Origin: Mesorhizobium erdmanii USDA 3471
GTDB taxonomy: Bacteria > Pseudomonadota > Alphaproteobacteria > Rhizobiales > Rhizobiaceae
Length of the DNA stretch: 64,000 nucleotides
Assembly: GCF_000472705.1 (NCBI RefSeq)
Contig: NZ_AXAE01000017.1
Location: 141,164-205,163 of the forward strand
Direction of reading: 5' to 3'
This document shows, piece by piece, positions 29,949-38,617 of this stretch. The notes beneath the pieces are model-generated. The model was not told the origin of the DNA and searched no databases. It was given only the letters and a program-made list of their open reading frames with translations. The position numbers and the translations under genes are program-made. Every line of letters starts with the position of its first letter. The stretch's first letter is position 1.

Positions 29949-30827
29949 ATGACACTGGCGGCAGCGGCGCAATCCGCGACATGGACCTTCGTCGATGGCG
30001 ACTGGTACGAGGGCAACGTCGCGATCCTGGGGCCGCGCAGCCACGCCATGTGGCTCGGCACCAGCGTGTTCGACGGCGCGCGCTGGTTCGAGGGCGTGGC
30101 GCCCGACCTCGACCTGCATGCCAGGCGAGTGAATGCCTCGGCGATCGCGCTTGGCCTCAAGCCGAACATGACACCCGAAGCGATCGTCGGACTGACCTGG
30201 GACGGATTGAAGAAGTTCGACGGCAAGACGGCGGTCTATATAAGGCCGATGTACTGGGCCGAGCACGGTGGCTACATGGGGGTGCCGGCCGATCCGGCAT
30301 CGACGCGTTTCTGCCTCTGCCTCTACGAATCGCCGATGATCTCGCCGACCGGCTTTTCGGTGACGGTGTCGCCGTTCCGGCGCCCGACAATCGAGACCAT
30401 GCCGACCAACGCCAAGGCCGGATGCCTCTATCCCAATAATGGCCGCGCCATCCTTGAAGCCAAGATGCGCGGCTTCGACAATGCGCTGGTGCTGGACATG
30501 CTGGGCAATGTCGCGGAGACCGGCAGCTCCAACATTTTCCTGGTCAAGGACGGCCACGTGCTGACGCCGGCGCCGAACGGCACCTTCCTGTCCGGCATCA
30601 CCCGCTCGCGCACGATGACGTTGCTGGGCGAGTACGGGTTCAAGACGACGGAAAAGACGCTGTCGGTGCGCGATTTTCTCGAAGCGGACGAGATTTTCTC
30701 GACCGGCAACCATTCCAAGGTGGTGCCGATTACCCGCATCGAGGATCGCAATTTGCAACCCGGGCCGGTCGCCAACAAGGCGCGCGAACTCTATTGGGAT
30801 TGGGCACATTCGAAATCGGCTGGCTGA
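29949..30827 (+). CDS. Branched-chain amino acid aminotransferase (class IV)
   Basis: 292 residues, fold-type IV PLP enzyme. The PLP Lys is in MPTNAKAGCLYPNNGRA, and the AETGSSNIFLVKDG and FLSGITRSRT motifs bind the cofactor phosphate. IRPMYWAEHGGYMG is the substrate region. It transfers amino groups between branched-chain keto acids and glutamate. A D-amino acid aminotransferase or aminodeoxychorismate lyase activity is less likely. Confidence 0.83.
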   Translation: MTLAAAAQSATWTFVDGDWYEGNVAILGPRSHAMWLGTSVFDGARWFEGVAPDLDLHARRVNASAIALGLKPNMTPEAIVGLTWDGLKKFDGKTAVYIRPMYWAEHGGYMGVPADPASTRFCLCLYESPMISPTGFSVTVSPFRRPTIETMPTNAKAGCLYPNNGRAILEAKMRGFDNALVLDMLGNVAETGSSNIFLVKDGHVLTPAPNGTFLSGITRSRTMTLLGEYGFKTTEKTLSVRDFLEADEIFSTGNHSKVVPITRIEDRNLQPGPVANKARELYWDWAHSKSAG

Positions 30828-30868
30828 CGTACCGGTTCGTCCTTTTTGTCGCTGCGCGCTTCGCCGCA

Positions 30869-30891
30869 GGAAAACCGTGTGACAGTTTTCC
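30869..30891. repeat. Inverted repeat downstream of the aminotransferase gene
   Basis: GGAAAAC-N9-GTTTTCC lies in the 177-bp gap before sodB. The A/T-rich arms recall the second hairpin of the intergenic repeat at 11439-11486, so it may be a decayed relative. Confidence 0.35.
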
Positions 30892-31004
30892 GGAACGCGC
30901 TTAGAAAGGCAACCGGCGCTTCACTTCCGGAGTTGTCCCAGCTCAATCCAGACCTATGTTGATCCGGTATCCACACCGGACTTTTCCACGAGGGAGTACT
31001 ACCC

Positions 31005-31604
31005 ATGGCTTTTGAATTGCCCGCTCTGCCCTACGACTATGAGGCCCTGCAGCCCTACATGTCGAAAGAGACGCTGGAGTATCATCACGACAAGCACCAC
31101 AAGGCCTATGTCGACAACGGCAACAAGCTGGCCGCGGAAGCGGGCATGGGCGACCTGTCGGTCGAAGAGGTGGTCAAGCAGTCGTTCGGCAAGAATGCCG
31201 GCCTCTTCAACAATGCGGCCCAGCACTACAACCACATCCATTTCTGGAAGTGGATGAAGAAGGGCGGCGGCGGCAACAAGCTTCCGGGCGCGCTGCAGAA
31301 GGCGGTCGACAGCGACCTCGGCGGCTACGACAAGTTCAAGGCTGATTTCATTGCTGCCGGCACGACGCAGTTCGGTTCGGGTTGGGCCTGGGTTTCCGTC
31401 AAGGACGGCAAGCTGGCGATTTCGAAGACCCCGAACGGCGAAAACCCGCTCGTCCACGGCGCCTCGCCGATCCTCGGCGTCGACGTCTGGGAGCACTCCT
31501 ATTACATCGACTACCGCAACGCCCGCCCGAAATATCTCGAGGCCTTCGTCGACAGCCTGATCAACTGGGATCACGTGCTCGAACTCTACGAAAAGGCGAA
31601 GTAA
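31005..31604 (+). CDS. sodB: Superoxide dismutase [Fe/Mn]
   Basis: 199 residues. The four metal ligands are visible: His in YHHDKHHKAYVD, His in NNAAQHYNHIHFW, and Asp and His in DVWEHSYYIDYRNARPKY. No signal peptide, so cytoplasmic. Metal preference (Fe or Mn) cannot be settled by eye. A very long hairpin follows 12 bp downstream. Confidence 0.93.
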   Translation: MAFELPALPYDYEALQPYMSKETLEYHHDKHHKAYVDNGNKLAAEAGMGDLSVEEVVKQSFGKNAGLFNNAAQHYNHIHFWKWMKKGGGGNKLPGALQKAVDSDLGGYDKFKADFIAAGTTQFGSGWAWVSVKDGKLAISKTPNGENPLVHGASPILGVDVWEHSYYIDYRNARPKYLEAFVDSLINWDHVLELYEKAK

Positions 31605-31615
31605 TCGATCGTCAA

Positions 31616-31691
31616 AAAAGCCCCGGTATTTGAACTACCCCCCGAAAGTTGGAAAAAACCGTTCGGGGGTCAGTTCAATACCGGGGCTTTT
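31616..31691. terminator. Long hairpin terminator after sodB
   Basis: AAAAGCCCCGGTATT-GAACT (31616-31636) pairs with AGTTCAATACCGGGGCTTTT (31672-31691), and CCCCCGAA/TTCGGGGG extends the stem inwards. The right arm runs into TTTTCTTTTCT. The stem has about 28 pairs with one bulge. It is much longer than a normal terminator and nearly symmetric, so it could stop transcription from both sides. Confidence 0.8.
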
Positions 31692-31815
31692 CTTTTCTGT
31701 GTCGATGTCGGGTAGTTGCGAAGGCCGACAAAAATCGTCCGATGAGAGGGAATAACCCGTCCGCCGCATCCGTTAACGTCCTGTCCTGAAATGCCTTCAT
31801 CATGGAGCCAAATGA

Positions 31816-32253
31816 ATGAGAAAGCTTGTCGTCGCCATCTCAATGCTCGCCTTTGCCGGCTCGGCCGCCTTTGCCGATCCGATCCTCGACCGGCAGGCGT
31901 TGATGAAGGAGCGCGGAAAGATCGTCGGCGGTCTGGCGAAAGTGGCCAAGGGCGACGAGCCTTTTGATGCCGCTGCCGTGCTGACGCAGTTGCAGGCGCT
32001 GCAGGCGAATGCCGAGAAGTTCGACGTCGACACCTTGTTCCCGAAAGGCAGCGATACCGGCGACACCACGGCGGGGCCGAAAATCTGGGAAGACATGGCT
32101 GGCTTCAAGGCCGTCGAGGACAAGTATCTGGCGGACGTCAAGGCCGCGGTCGCGGCGGCTCCCGCCGACGCTGACGCGCTGAAGGCGCAAGTCGACACCA
32201 TGGGTTCCGATTGCGGCACCTGCCATCAGAGCTACAGGATCAAGAAAGGCTGA
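31816..32253 (+). CDS. Class II cytochrome c (c'/c556 type)
   Basis: 145 residues with a Sec signal (MRKLVVAISMLAFAGSAAFA). The single haem motif CGTCHQSYR lies at the very C-terminus, as in four-helix cytochromes c' and c556. It is periplasmic. The stop is 8 bp before the next cytochrome gene, so the two are probably co-transcribed. Confidence 0.87.
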   Translation: MRKLVVAISMLAFAGSAAFADPILDRQALMKERGKIVGGLAKVAKGDEPFDAAAVLTQLQALQANAEKFDVDTLFPKGSDTGDTTAGPKIWEDMAGFKAVEDKYLADVKAAVAAAPADADALKAQVDTMGSDCGTCHQSYRIKKG

Positions 32254-32261
32254 TTTCGGCC

Positions 32262-33212
32262 ATGGCATGGCTGAAGAAGCTCGTCGGTGCAGCCGTGGTT
32301 GTGGGCTGCGTCGGCGCGGTTACGGGATGGGTCCTCTCGGCGCCTGTGACCCTCGATACGCAGACCCTGACGCAACTCGCGCCTGGCGACGCGGCCAGGG
32401 GCAAGCGCATCTTCTACGCTGGCGGCTGCACCTCCTGTCATGCGAAGCCGGGATCACAGGGCGATGCGCGGCTCCGGCTCGTCGGCGGCCTCGAACTCAA
32501 GACACCGTTCGGCACTTTCGTGCCGCCCAATATTTCGCAAGACCCGAACGACGGCATCGGCGCATGGTCGGTCGAGGATCTCGCCAACGCCATGCTGAAG
32601 GGCGTATCGCCGTCGGGCGAGCATTTCTATCCGGCGTTTCCCTATGCCTCCTACGCCCGCATGAAGCCATCCGACATTGCCGATCTCTATGCCTTCCTCA
32701 AGACGCTGCCGGCGGTCGCCGGCAAGGCGCCGGGCAATTCGTTGGCTTTCCCGTTCAACATCAGGCGTGGCATCGGCCTGTGGAAGCGGCTCTATCTCGG
32801 CGACCAGCCCGTTGTTGCCTTGGCCGATAGCACGCCCGAAGCTGTAATGGCCGGCCGCTATCTGGTGGAGGGGCCTGGCCATTGCGGTGAATGCCACACG
32901 CCGCGCGATTTCGCAGGCGGGACCAAGAAGGGCGAATGGCTGGCCGGCGCCGTGGCCGCCGAGGGCTCGGGCATCGTGCCGAACATCACATCGGGCAAGG
33001 GGGGTATCGGCGGCTGGTCGGAAGCCGACATCGCCAATTACCTCGAGACCGGTTTCACGCCGAACTTCGATTCCGTCGGCGGCGCCATGGTCGACGTGCA
33101 GCGCAACATGGCGGAACTGACAGCGGTCGACCGTGCGGCGATCGCCGCCTATCTCAAGGCTGTACCGCCGCATCCGAACGGCTATCCGGCGCGCCAGAAG
33201 ACCGCGAACTAA
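32262..33212 (+). CDS. Dihaem cytochrome c, membrane-anchored
   Basis: 316 residues from the ATG at 32262. One N-terminal transmembrane segment (LVGAAVVVGCVGAVTGWVL) has no clear cleavage site. Two haem motifs, CTSCH and CGECH, lie in two repeated class I domains, each with a downstream Met-containing region (YARMKPSDIADLYAFLK, NMAELTAVDRAAIAAYLK). This is the layout of cytochrome subunits of periplasmic dehydrogenases, but no dehydrogenase is adjacent. Confidence 0.86.
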   Translation: MAWLKKLVGAAVVVGCVGAVTGWVLSAPVTLDTQTLTQLAPGDAARGKRIFYAGGCTSCHAKPGSQGDARLRLVGGLELKTPFGTFVPPNISQDPNDGIGAWSVEDLANAMLKGVSPSGEHFYPAFPYASYARMKPSDIADLYAFLKTLPAVAGKAPGNSLAFPFNIRRGIGLWKRLYLGDQPVVALADSTPEAVMAGRYLVEGPGHCGECHTPRDFAGGTKKGEWLAGAVAAEGSGIVPNITSGKGGIGGWSEADIANYLETGFTPNFDSVGGAMVDVQRNMAELTAVDRAAIAAYLKAVPPHPNGYPARQKTAN

Positions 33213-33224
33213 CCGGTTGTCGGG

Positions 33225-33614
33225 CTACAGGTGCCGATCGCCCAGGAAATCGAAGCCCGTCTCGAAGAAATGATTGTAGTTGCAGGTCATTTCCTCGCCC
33301 GCTGCGATGTCGCGCAAGGCGTAGGTTTCCTCGGGTGAGGAGACATCGCAATTCGGCTCGTCGTCATGGTTCATATAGCGGGCGTCGTCGGCTTCGAAGA
33401 CGATGTAGGCCGGATCGCGTCGGTCCGGGTAGGAATAGCGGTCGAGATAGTTCTTCACCGGTCCGGTTTCGCCCTCATAGGTCTCGACGTCGATGATCCG
33501 GTCGAATCGGGGGTCGAGCTTCCAGATCAACGTGCCCTTCGGGATGTGATGCTTTGCAAAGACGCCGATGCCTTGGATCGGCGATTTGTCGAGATAGACG
33601 TCGACGAGCAACAT
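33225..33614 (-). CDS. Small SET-domain protein
   Basis: 129 residues from the ATG at 33614. The SET core motifs are present: SPIQGIGVFAKHHIPKG, RYMNHDDEPNCDV and ALRDIAAGEEMTCNYNHFF. SET domains transfer a methyl group from SAM to lysines. The target of these small bacterial proteins is unknown. No pre-SET or post-SET cysteine cluster is seen. Confidence 0.8.
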   Translation of the reverse strand: MLLVDVYLDKSPIQGIGVFAKHHIPKGTLIWKLDPRFDRIIDVETYEGETGPVKNYLDRYSYPDRRDPAYIVFEADDARYMNHDDEPNCDVSSPEETYALRDIAAGEEMTCNYNHFFETGFDFLGDRHL

Positions 33615-33776
33615 GGCATACCCCAGTAGAAAACATGTCAGGCAAGGCTTGCGAAAAGCCGCGCACTGGTTAGCGCGAGGCCGGTACAATTGCGAGCGGA
33701 AATGAGCAATGCGGGATTCAAAAAGTCATGATCGCGATGCCTCCGGCAGATGCCTGCTGGACACTTGCCTCCGCCG

Positions 33777-34403
33777 TCACCGTTGCTGCAGGGCCAGGCG
33801 GACGCCCAGGGCGCAGTAGATGCCGCCGACCACCTTGCCTTGCCATTTCAGCACAGTCGGATTTCTGCGCAGGAAACTGCCAAGCCGGCCGGCGCTAACC
33901 GCAAAGATGACCGTGCTGAAAAGGCCCAGCACGACGAAAATAAGACCCAGGGCGGTCAGCTGAAGCATCGCCGATCCGTTCTCGGGCCGCACGAACTGGG
34001 GCAGGAAGGCTAAGAAGAAAAGCGCGGTCTTGGGGTTGAGCACCTCGGTCAGGACAGCCTGTCGAAACGCCTTGCCGGCGGAAATCGCCAGCGTGCCGGC
34101 CGTTGGATCGGCCGGCACCTTCTCGACGATCGCGCGAATGCCGAGATAAACGAGGTAGGCTGCGCCGATGTATTTTGCGATACTGAATAGTGTCGCCGAC
34201 GTGGCGATAATAGCCGAGATGCCGACCATCGCCATGACCGTGTGAAACATGTCGCCGGCCGCGATGCCGGCACCGGTCGCGATCCCGACCTTGGTGCCCG
34301 AACTCGTTGCCCGGGCGATCGTCAGCAGCGTGGCCGGACCCGGAATGAAGACAAAGCCGAGCACGACGGCGATGTAGGCGATCAATGTCGACAGATCGAT
34401 CAT
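33777..34403 (-). CDS. LysE/RhtB-family amino acid exporter
   Basis: 208 residues from the ATG at 34403. Six hydrophobic segments, with the family motif GFVFIPGPATLLTIARATSSG near the N-terminus and NPKTALFFLAFLPQFV in the middle. It exports amino acids or homoserine lactone-like compounds. The start overlaps the oligopeptidase B stop by 4 bp (ATGA), so the pair is coupled: one frees peptide residues, the other may relieve amino acid excess. Confidence 0.85.
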   Translation of the reverse strand: MIDLSTLIAYIAVVLGFVFIPGPATLLTIARATSSGTKVGIATGAGIAAGDMFHTVMAMVGISAIIATSATLFSIAKYIGAAYLVYLGIRAIVEKVPADPTAGTLAISAGKAFRQAVLTEVLNPKTALFFLAFLPQFVRPENGSAMLQLTALGLIFVVLGLFSTVIFAVSAGRLGSFLRRNPTVLKWQGKVVGGIYCALGVRLALQQR

Positions 34404-36523
34404 CGCAGGGTCTCCTCGGTAAGCTGCGCCTTGCCCGTCACCTTCAACGCGAAGGAATAAGTATAGGCGATCTCCTCCAGCCTTGAGAACCGGCCGGACG
34501 CGCCGGCATGACCGGAATCCATATTGATCTTGAACAGCACCGGATTGTCGCCGTTCTTGCGGTCGCGAAGCCGCGCCACCCATTTGGCCGGTTCCCAATA
34601 GGTGACGCGCGGGTCGGTGAGGCCGGCAAGCGCCAGGATTGGCGGATAGTCGAGTGCCGCGACATTGTCGTAGGGCGAGTAGGCAGCGATCGTGCGGTAG
34701 TCGTCGGCGGATGCGATCGGATTGCCCCATTCCGGCCATTCCGGCGGCGTCAGCGGCAGGGTCGCGTCGAGCATGGTGGTGAGCACGTCGACGAACGGAA
34801 CTTCGGCGACGATGCCGCCAAAGCAGTCCGGCGCCATATTGGCGACAGCGCCCATCAGCATGCCGCCGGCCGAGCCTCCTTGCGCGACCATGCGGTCATG
34901 CGCGGTATAGCGCTCGGCAACGAGGTGGCGCGCACAGGCGATGAAGTCAGTGAACGTGTTCATCTTGTGCGCCCGCTTGCCGTCATCATACCAGCCGTAG
35001 CCCTTGTCCTTGCCGCCCCGGACATGAGCGATGGCGTAGACGAAGCCGCGGTCGACCAACGACAGGCAGTTGGTATTGAAGGCCGCCGGCACGGTGATGC
35101 CGTAGGAGCCATAGCCGTAAAGCAGGCAAGGTGCCGATTCATCGAGCGGCGTGTCGCGATGGTGCAAAAGCGAGATCGGTACCAGTTCACCATCGGCGGC
35201 GGGCGCCATCAGCCGCCTTGTCACATAATGGTCCGCATCATGGCCGGATGGCACTTCCTGGGTCTTGAGCAACACCCGCTCACGGGTGCGCATATTGTAG
35301 TCGAACACTTGCGCCGGCGTCGTCATCGACGAATAGGAAAAGCGCATGATCTCGGTGTCGTATTCATAGGAGCCCGACAGGCCGAGCGAAAAAGCCTCCT
35401 CATCGAGAGACAGAAGATGCTCTTCGCCACTGCTGCGATCGCGCACGACGATGCGCGGCAGGCCCTCCTTGCGCTCGAGCCGGACCATATGGTCCTTGAA
35501 GCCGATCACCGACAAGATCAGCCGGCCCGGTTCATGCGCCACCAGTTCCTGCCAGTTGGCGCGGACCGGATCGTTTGCCGGCGCCATCATGATCTTGAAG
35601 TCCTTGGCGCCGTCCGCGTTGGTCAGGATGAAGAAGATGTCGCCGCCTTCCTCCATCTCATACTGGAGGCCGGGCTCTCGCGCGCACACCAGCCTGGGCT
35701 CGGCGAACGGATCGCTGGCGCTCAAGAGGCGGTATTCCGAGGTCTCGTGATCGTTGATGCCGATCATGATCCATTCATTGCTGCGGGTGCCGTCGACATT
35801 CATGAAGAAGCCGGGATCGCTTTCCTCATAGATGAGGCGGTCGTTTTCAGGATCTTGTCCAAGAGCGTGGAACAGCACTTTCGACGGCCGGTGGTTGGGG
35901 TCGAGACGCGTATAGAAGAACCCGTCATTGCGCGCGTCCCACACACCCGAACCGCCGGTGGCGGGAATCTGGTCCGCCAGTTCCTTGCCGTCGGCAAGGT
36001 CGCGCACGCGCAGCGTGTAGAACTCGGACCCCTTGTCGTCGAACGCCCACAACAGCTTGCGATGATCGGCCGAATGATCGACGCCGCCGAGCCGAAAATA
36101 GGCTTTGCCTTCCGCCTCCAGGTCACCGTCGAGCAGGATCTGCTCGGCGCCGCCGTCGCGCGGCATGCGGAAATAACGCGGCTGCTCGCCGCCGAGCTTG
36201 AAGGAAGACCCATAGGCATATGGCCCGTCCTTCATGGGAACGGAAGAATCGTCTTCCTTGATGCGGCCCTTCATCTCCTTGAACAGCTGCTTCTGCAGGT
36301 CGGATGTGTCGGCCATCAGCTTCGACTGGTAGGCATTCTCGGCTTCGAGCTCATCACGGATGCCGGCATCGAGAAGGGAGGGGTCCCGAAACATCTCCTG
36401 CCAGTTGTCGGCCCGCAGCCACGCATATTCATCAGTCCGCGTGATGCCGTGATGCGTATCGAAAACCGGCCGCTTCTCGGGCATTGGCGGGCTGACGATG
36501 GGAAATCGGTGAGTCTGGGTCAT
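34400..36523 (-). CDS. ptrB: Oligopeptidase B (S9A prolyl oligopeptidase family)
   Basis: 707 residues. An N-terminal beta-propeller (about 70-420) precedes an alpha/beta hydrolase domain. The nucleophile is in AQGGSAGGMLMGAVAN, the acid in LAGLTDPRVTYWEPAKW and the His in DSGHAGASGRFSR. HVRGGKDKGYGWYDDGKRAHKMNTFTDF is split here as HVRGGKDKGYGWYDDG then FTDF, the usual loop. It cleaves short peptides after Arg or Lys in the cytoplasm. Upstream of and coupled to the LysE-type gene. Confidence 0.9.
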   Translation of the reverse strand: MTQTHRFPIVSPPMPEKRPVFDTHHGITRTDEYAWLRADNWQEMFRDPSLLDAGIRDELEAENAYQSKLMADTSDLQKQLFKEMKGRIKEDDSSVPMKDGPYAYGSSFKLGGEQPRYFRMPRDGGAEQILLDGDLEAEGKAYFRLGGVDHSADHRKLLWAFDDKGSEFYTLRVRDLADGKELADQIPATGGSGVWDARNDGFFYTRLDPNHRPSKVLFHALGQDPENDRLIYEESDPGFFMNVDGTRSNEWIMIGINDHETSEYRLLSASDPFAEPRLVCAREPGLQYEMEEGGDIFFILTNADGAKDFKIMMAPANDPVRANWQELVAHEPGRLILSVIGFKDHMVRLERKEGLPRIVVRDRSSGEEHLLSLDEEAFSLGLSGSYEYDTEIMRFSYSSMTTPAQVFDYNMRTRERVLLKTQEVPSGHDADHYVTRRLMAPAADGELVPISLLHHRDTPLDESAPCLLYGYGSYGITVPAAFNTNCLSLVDRGFVYAIAHVRGGKDKGYGWYDDGKRAHKMNTFTDFIACARHLVAERYTAHDRMVAQGGSAGGMLMGAVANMAPDCFGGIVAEVPFVDVLTTMLDATLPLTPPEWPEWGNPIASADDYRTIAAYSPYDNVAALDYPPILALAGLTDPRVTYWEPAKWVARLRDRKNGDNPVLFKINMDSGHAGASGRFSRLEEIAYTYSFALKVTGKAQLTEETLR

Positions 36524-37200
36524 TACGTCTCGCTCTGGAGATATCTCAAACGACGGATAAACACGCCGATCAGGGCCGGTTCAAGAGCCGCGGCCCCGCG
36601 GTCAATTCGGTTCCGGAAGATGGGCAGGGAGGAGAGATGATGAAATATTCGGTCTCGTCTTGCTGCGGCCTTCACCGTGGCGTCACTAACTCAGGCATTC
36701 GCCTGCCAGTCTCATGCGACCGTATTCGCTGCTTGGCAAGTGGCCAACGTGCCGTGCCGGCATCTGTTGATCCGGGCGGTCGCGCGGCAGGCAGGTCACC
36801 TGGCGAGGGTTCGTGAAAGAAGTGCGGCAACCTGTGGTTTTGTGGACAGATGTGAACAACCAAGATTGTTGGCGCGATGGCAAAGCAAACCCGAGCATTG
36901 AACCTGCTTTTGTGAGTTGTCTCGAATGTAACGAACAGCTGACGTAACGGTAGGCCTTGCCGGTGTGGCGGGTGAAATATCGAAAAATTACATGATGCAC
37001 GAAAGATTGAAGCTGATTGGCGAATAGTTGATCAACATTGCCAAATATAATCGAAAGAGCGAATTGACTTACTTGCTGTGTGGTTGCATTGATGTCCCCG
37101 TGACACGAATCGCAGGAAATCTACCTGCCGAAAATTCGTGCGATGCCCTGCCTGTAAAAAGGGCGCAGACCGACGTAACTCTTGTTGGGGCCTGAAGACC
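36524..37200. other. 677-bp gene-poor region upstream of mucR
   Basis: No convincing gene. The right-hand 200 bp are AT-rich, as expected for a promoter region bound by MucR-type proteins. A TTGACT at 37064-37069 is -35-like, but a good -10 is not seen. At 36651-36700 a reading frame looks like a signal peptide without a usable start. Confidence 0.55.
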
Positions 37201-37626
37201 ATGGATATTGTCGAAACACCTTCCAGAAACAATGATGCGCTGATCGAGCTGACCGCCGATGTGGTGGCCGCTTATGTCAGCAACAATCCCGTGCCGGTCG
37301 GCGAACTGCCGAACCTGATCTCGGATGTCCATGCCGCTCTCGGGCGCGTGGGCGGAACCACCGAACAACCCCCTGCCGACAAGCAGAAGCCGGCTGTCAA
37401 CCCGAAGCGCTCGGTTCATGACGACTACATTGTCTGTCTCGAGGACGGCAAGAAGTTCAAGTCGCTCAAGCGTCACCTGATGACCCACTATGATCTGACG
37501 CCGGAGCAGTATCGCGAAAAGTGGAATCTCGACCCGAGCTACCCGATGGTAGCCCCGAACTATGCGGCGGCCCGTTCGCAGCTCGCAAAGAAGATGGGCC
37601 TTGGCCGCAAGCGCAAGGCGCGCTAG
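37201..37626 (+). CDS. mucR: MucR/Ros-family zinc-finger transcriptional regulator
   Basis: 141 residues from the ATG at 37201. The C-terminal half has the Ros/MucR finger: [20 protein letters not shown] then [41 protein letters not shown]. The ligand set reads Cys-x3-Asp ... His ... His, so the usual second Cys is Asp, as reported for Mesorhizobium loti homologues. MucR proteins control exopolysaccharide, motility and cell-cycle genes, and often their own promoter. A terminator follows. Confidence 0.93.
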   Translation: MDIVETPSRNNDALIELTADVVAAYVSNNPVPVGELPNLISDVHAALGRVGGTTEQPPADKQKPAVNPKRSVHDDYIVCLEDGKKFKSLKRHLMTHYDLTPEQYREKWNLDPSYPMVAPNYAAARSQLAKKMGLGRKRKAR

Positions 37627-37655
37627 TCGCTGCTCAGTCCGGTCGAACCGACATC

Positions 37656-37685
37656 AACGGCGCCTTCGGGCGCCGTTTGATTTTT
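37656..37685 (+). terminator. Intrinsic terminator after mucR
   Basis: AACGGCGCC-TTCG-GGCGCCGTT has a 9-bp stem and a stable TTCG loop, followed by TGATTTTT. It begins 30 bp after the mucR stop. Confidence 0.9.
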
Positions 37686-37718
37686 GGGGATTGGGGTCGT
37701 TGGCCGGCCGCAGAGGAG

Positions 37719-38147
37719 TCAGGCCGTCTGCGCGAGTGCCACCTCTGCATCGCGCTTGATGCGCTTGACCATCGAGCGAAGACCATTGGCGCGTTGGGGC
37801 GAGAGATGCTCGTCCAGACCAAGCCCCTTCAGCGTCGCTTCCGCATCGGTCTTCTGGATTTCGCTGGCGGTTCTTCCGGAAAAAAGCGCCAGCATGATCG
37901 CCACCAGGCCGCGCACGATATGAGCATCCGAATCGCCTGTGAATGTAATGACCGGATCGCTGCCTGGTCCCTGTTCGGTGGTCAGCCAGACCTGGCTGAC
38001 GCAGCCCGGCACCTTGTTGGCGGCATTGCGCTCCTCATCGGGAAAGGGCGGCAGCGCTTCGCCCAGTTCGATCACATAGCGGTAGCGGTCTTCCCACTCG
38101 TCGAGGAACGAAAAATCGTCGCGGATCGTCTGGATCGTGGTCGCCAT
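37719..38147 (-). CDS. sufE: Cysteine desulfuration protein SufE
   Basis: 142 residues. The sulfur-accepting Cys is in NKVPGCVSQVWL, and the FPDEERNAANKVPGC block is typical. It takes persulfide sulfur from SufS and passes it to the SufBCD scaffold. No suf genes are adjacent, which is common in Rhizobiales. A perfect hairpin lies 12 bp before the start. Confidence 0.92.
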   Translation of the reverse strand: MATTIQTIRDDFSFLDEWEDRYRYVIELGEALPPFPDEERNAANKVPGCVSQVWLTTEQGPGSDPVITFTGDSDAHIVRGLVAIMLALFSGRTASEIQKTDAEATLKGLGLDEHLSPQRANGLRSMVKRIKRDAEVALAQTA

Positions 38148-38159
38148 GAGCCGGATATA

Positions 38160-38182
38160 GTGACGCGACAGCGTCGCGTCAC
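38160..38182. promoter_or_regulatory. Perfect hairpin in the sufE 5' leader
   Basis: GTGACGCGAC-AGC-GTCGCGTCAC has 10-bp perfect arms and ends 12 bases before the sufE ATG. No T-run follows on the minus strand, so it does not look like a terminator. It could be an operator, or an RNA structure that affects initiation. Confidence 0.5.
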
Positions 38183-38247
38183 GAGAAAAACAAGGACACC
38201 GCGGGCGTCGAGAGGGCAGACGGCCCGCGGTGCGCCGTCGAGACGGC

Positions 38248-38284
38248 TTAATTCTTTATCGGCAGCCTAATTCTTAATCGGCAG
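38248..38284. repeat. Tandem 18-bp imperfect duplication at the DUF5330 stop codon
   Basis: Copy 1 at 38248-38265 and copy 2 at 38267-38284 differ at two positions. On the minus strand both contain CTGCCGAT(T/A)AAGAATTA. The upstream copy encodes the last residues and TAG stop of the DUF5330 gene. Confidence 0.75.
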
Positions 38285-38617
38285 GTTGACCGTTTCGGGC
38301 AGGACGATCTCCTGCGCCACGCTGCCCGTCATTGTCGAAGTGTCGGGGCCGGCAGACTTGTCATCCAGCATGGCGGCCGCGATCTTGGCGGTCTCCTTGG
38401 CGCGCGCGGTTATGGTGTGCATCGCCGACTTGCCGGTTTCACATACATCGGGCTTGCGCTCGCAAATGCCGGCGATGTCGCCCACCGCGTCGCGTGCCGC
38501 GAACAGGGCCTGGATCGGCCCGACGCTTGCCTGCCCCGGCTCGTCGGAACCAACGCTCAGCGGCAGCGCCAAAAGCACCAGTGAAAACCAGAAAGCCATT
38601 CTTATCAGGAAGAACAT
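38267..38617 (-). CDS. DUF5330-family protein, exported
   Basis: 116 residues. The N-terminal hydrophobic segment (FFLIRMAFWFSLVLLALPLS) acts as a signal or anchor. The rest (ASVGPIQALFAARDAVGDIA, GICERKPDVCETGKSA) matches the small DUF5330 proteins of Rhizobiales, with two conserved Cys residues. Function unknown. The 3' end lies in a short tandem duplication. Confidence 0.75.
   Translation of the reverse strand: MFFLIRMAFWFSLVLLALPLSVGSDEPGQASVGPIQALFAARDAVGDIAGICERKPDVCETGKSAMHTITARAKETAKIAAAMLDDKSAGPDTSTMTGSVAQEIVLPETVNLPIKN

Noticed and set aside
34508..36640. 710-codon rightward open frame opposite oligopeptidase B
   Set aside because: Same reason: low-complexity composition, no domain, full-length ptrB on the other strand.
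36635..36901. Possible small secreted protein: a ribosome site and ATGATGAAATATTC, then a signal-like stretch SRLAAAFTVASLTQAFACQS
   Set aside because: The ATG and the signal-like stretch are in different frames, and the frame has no start of its own. A frameshifted remnant is possible but unsupported.
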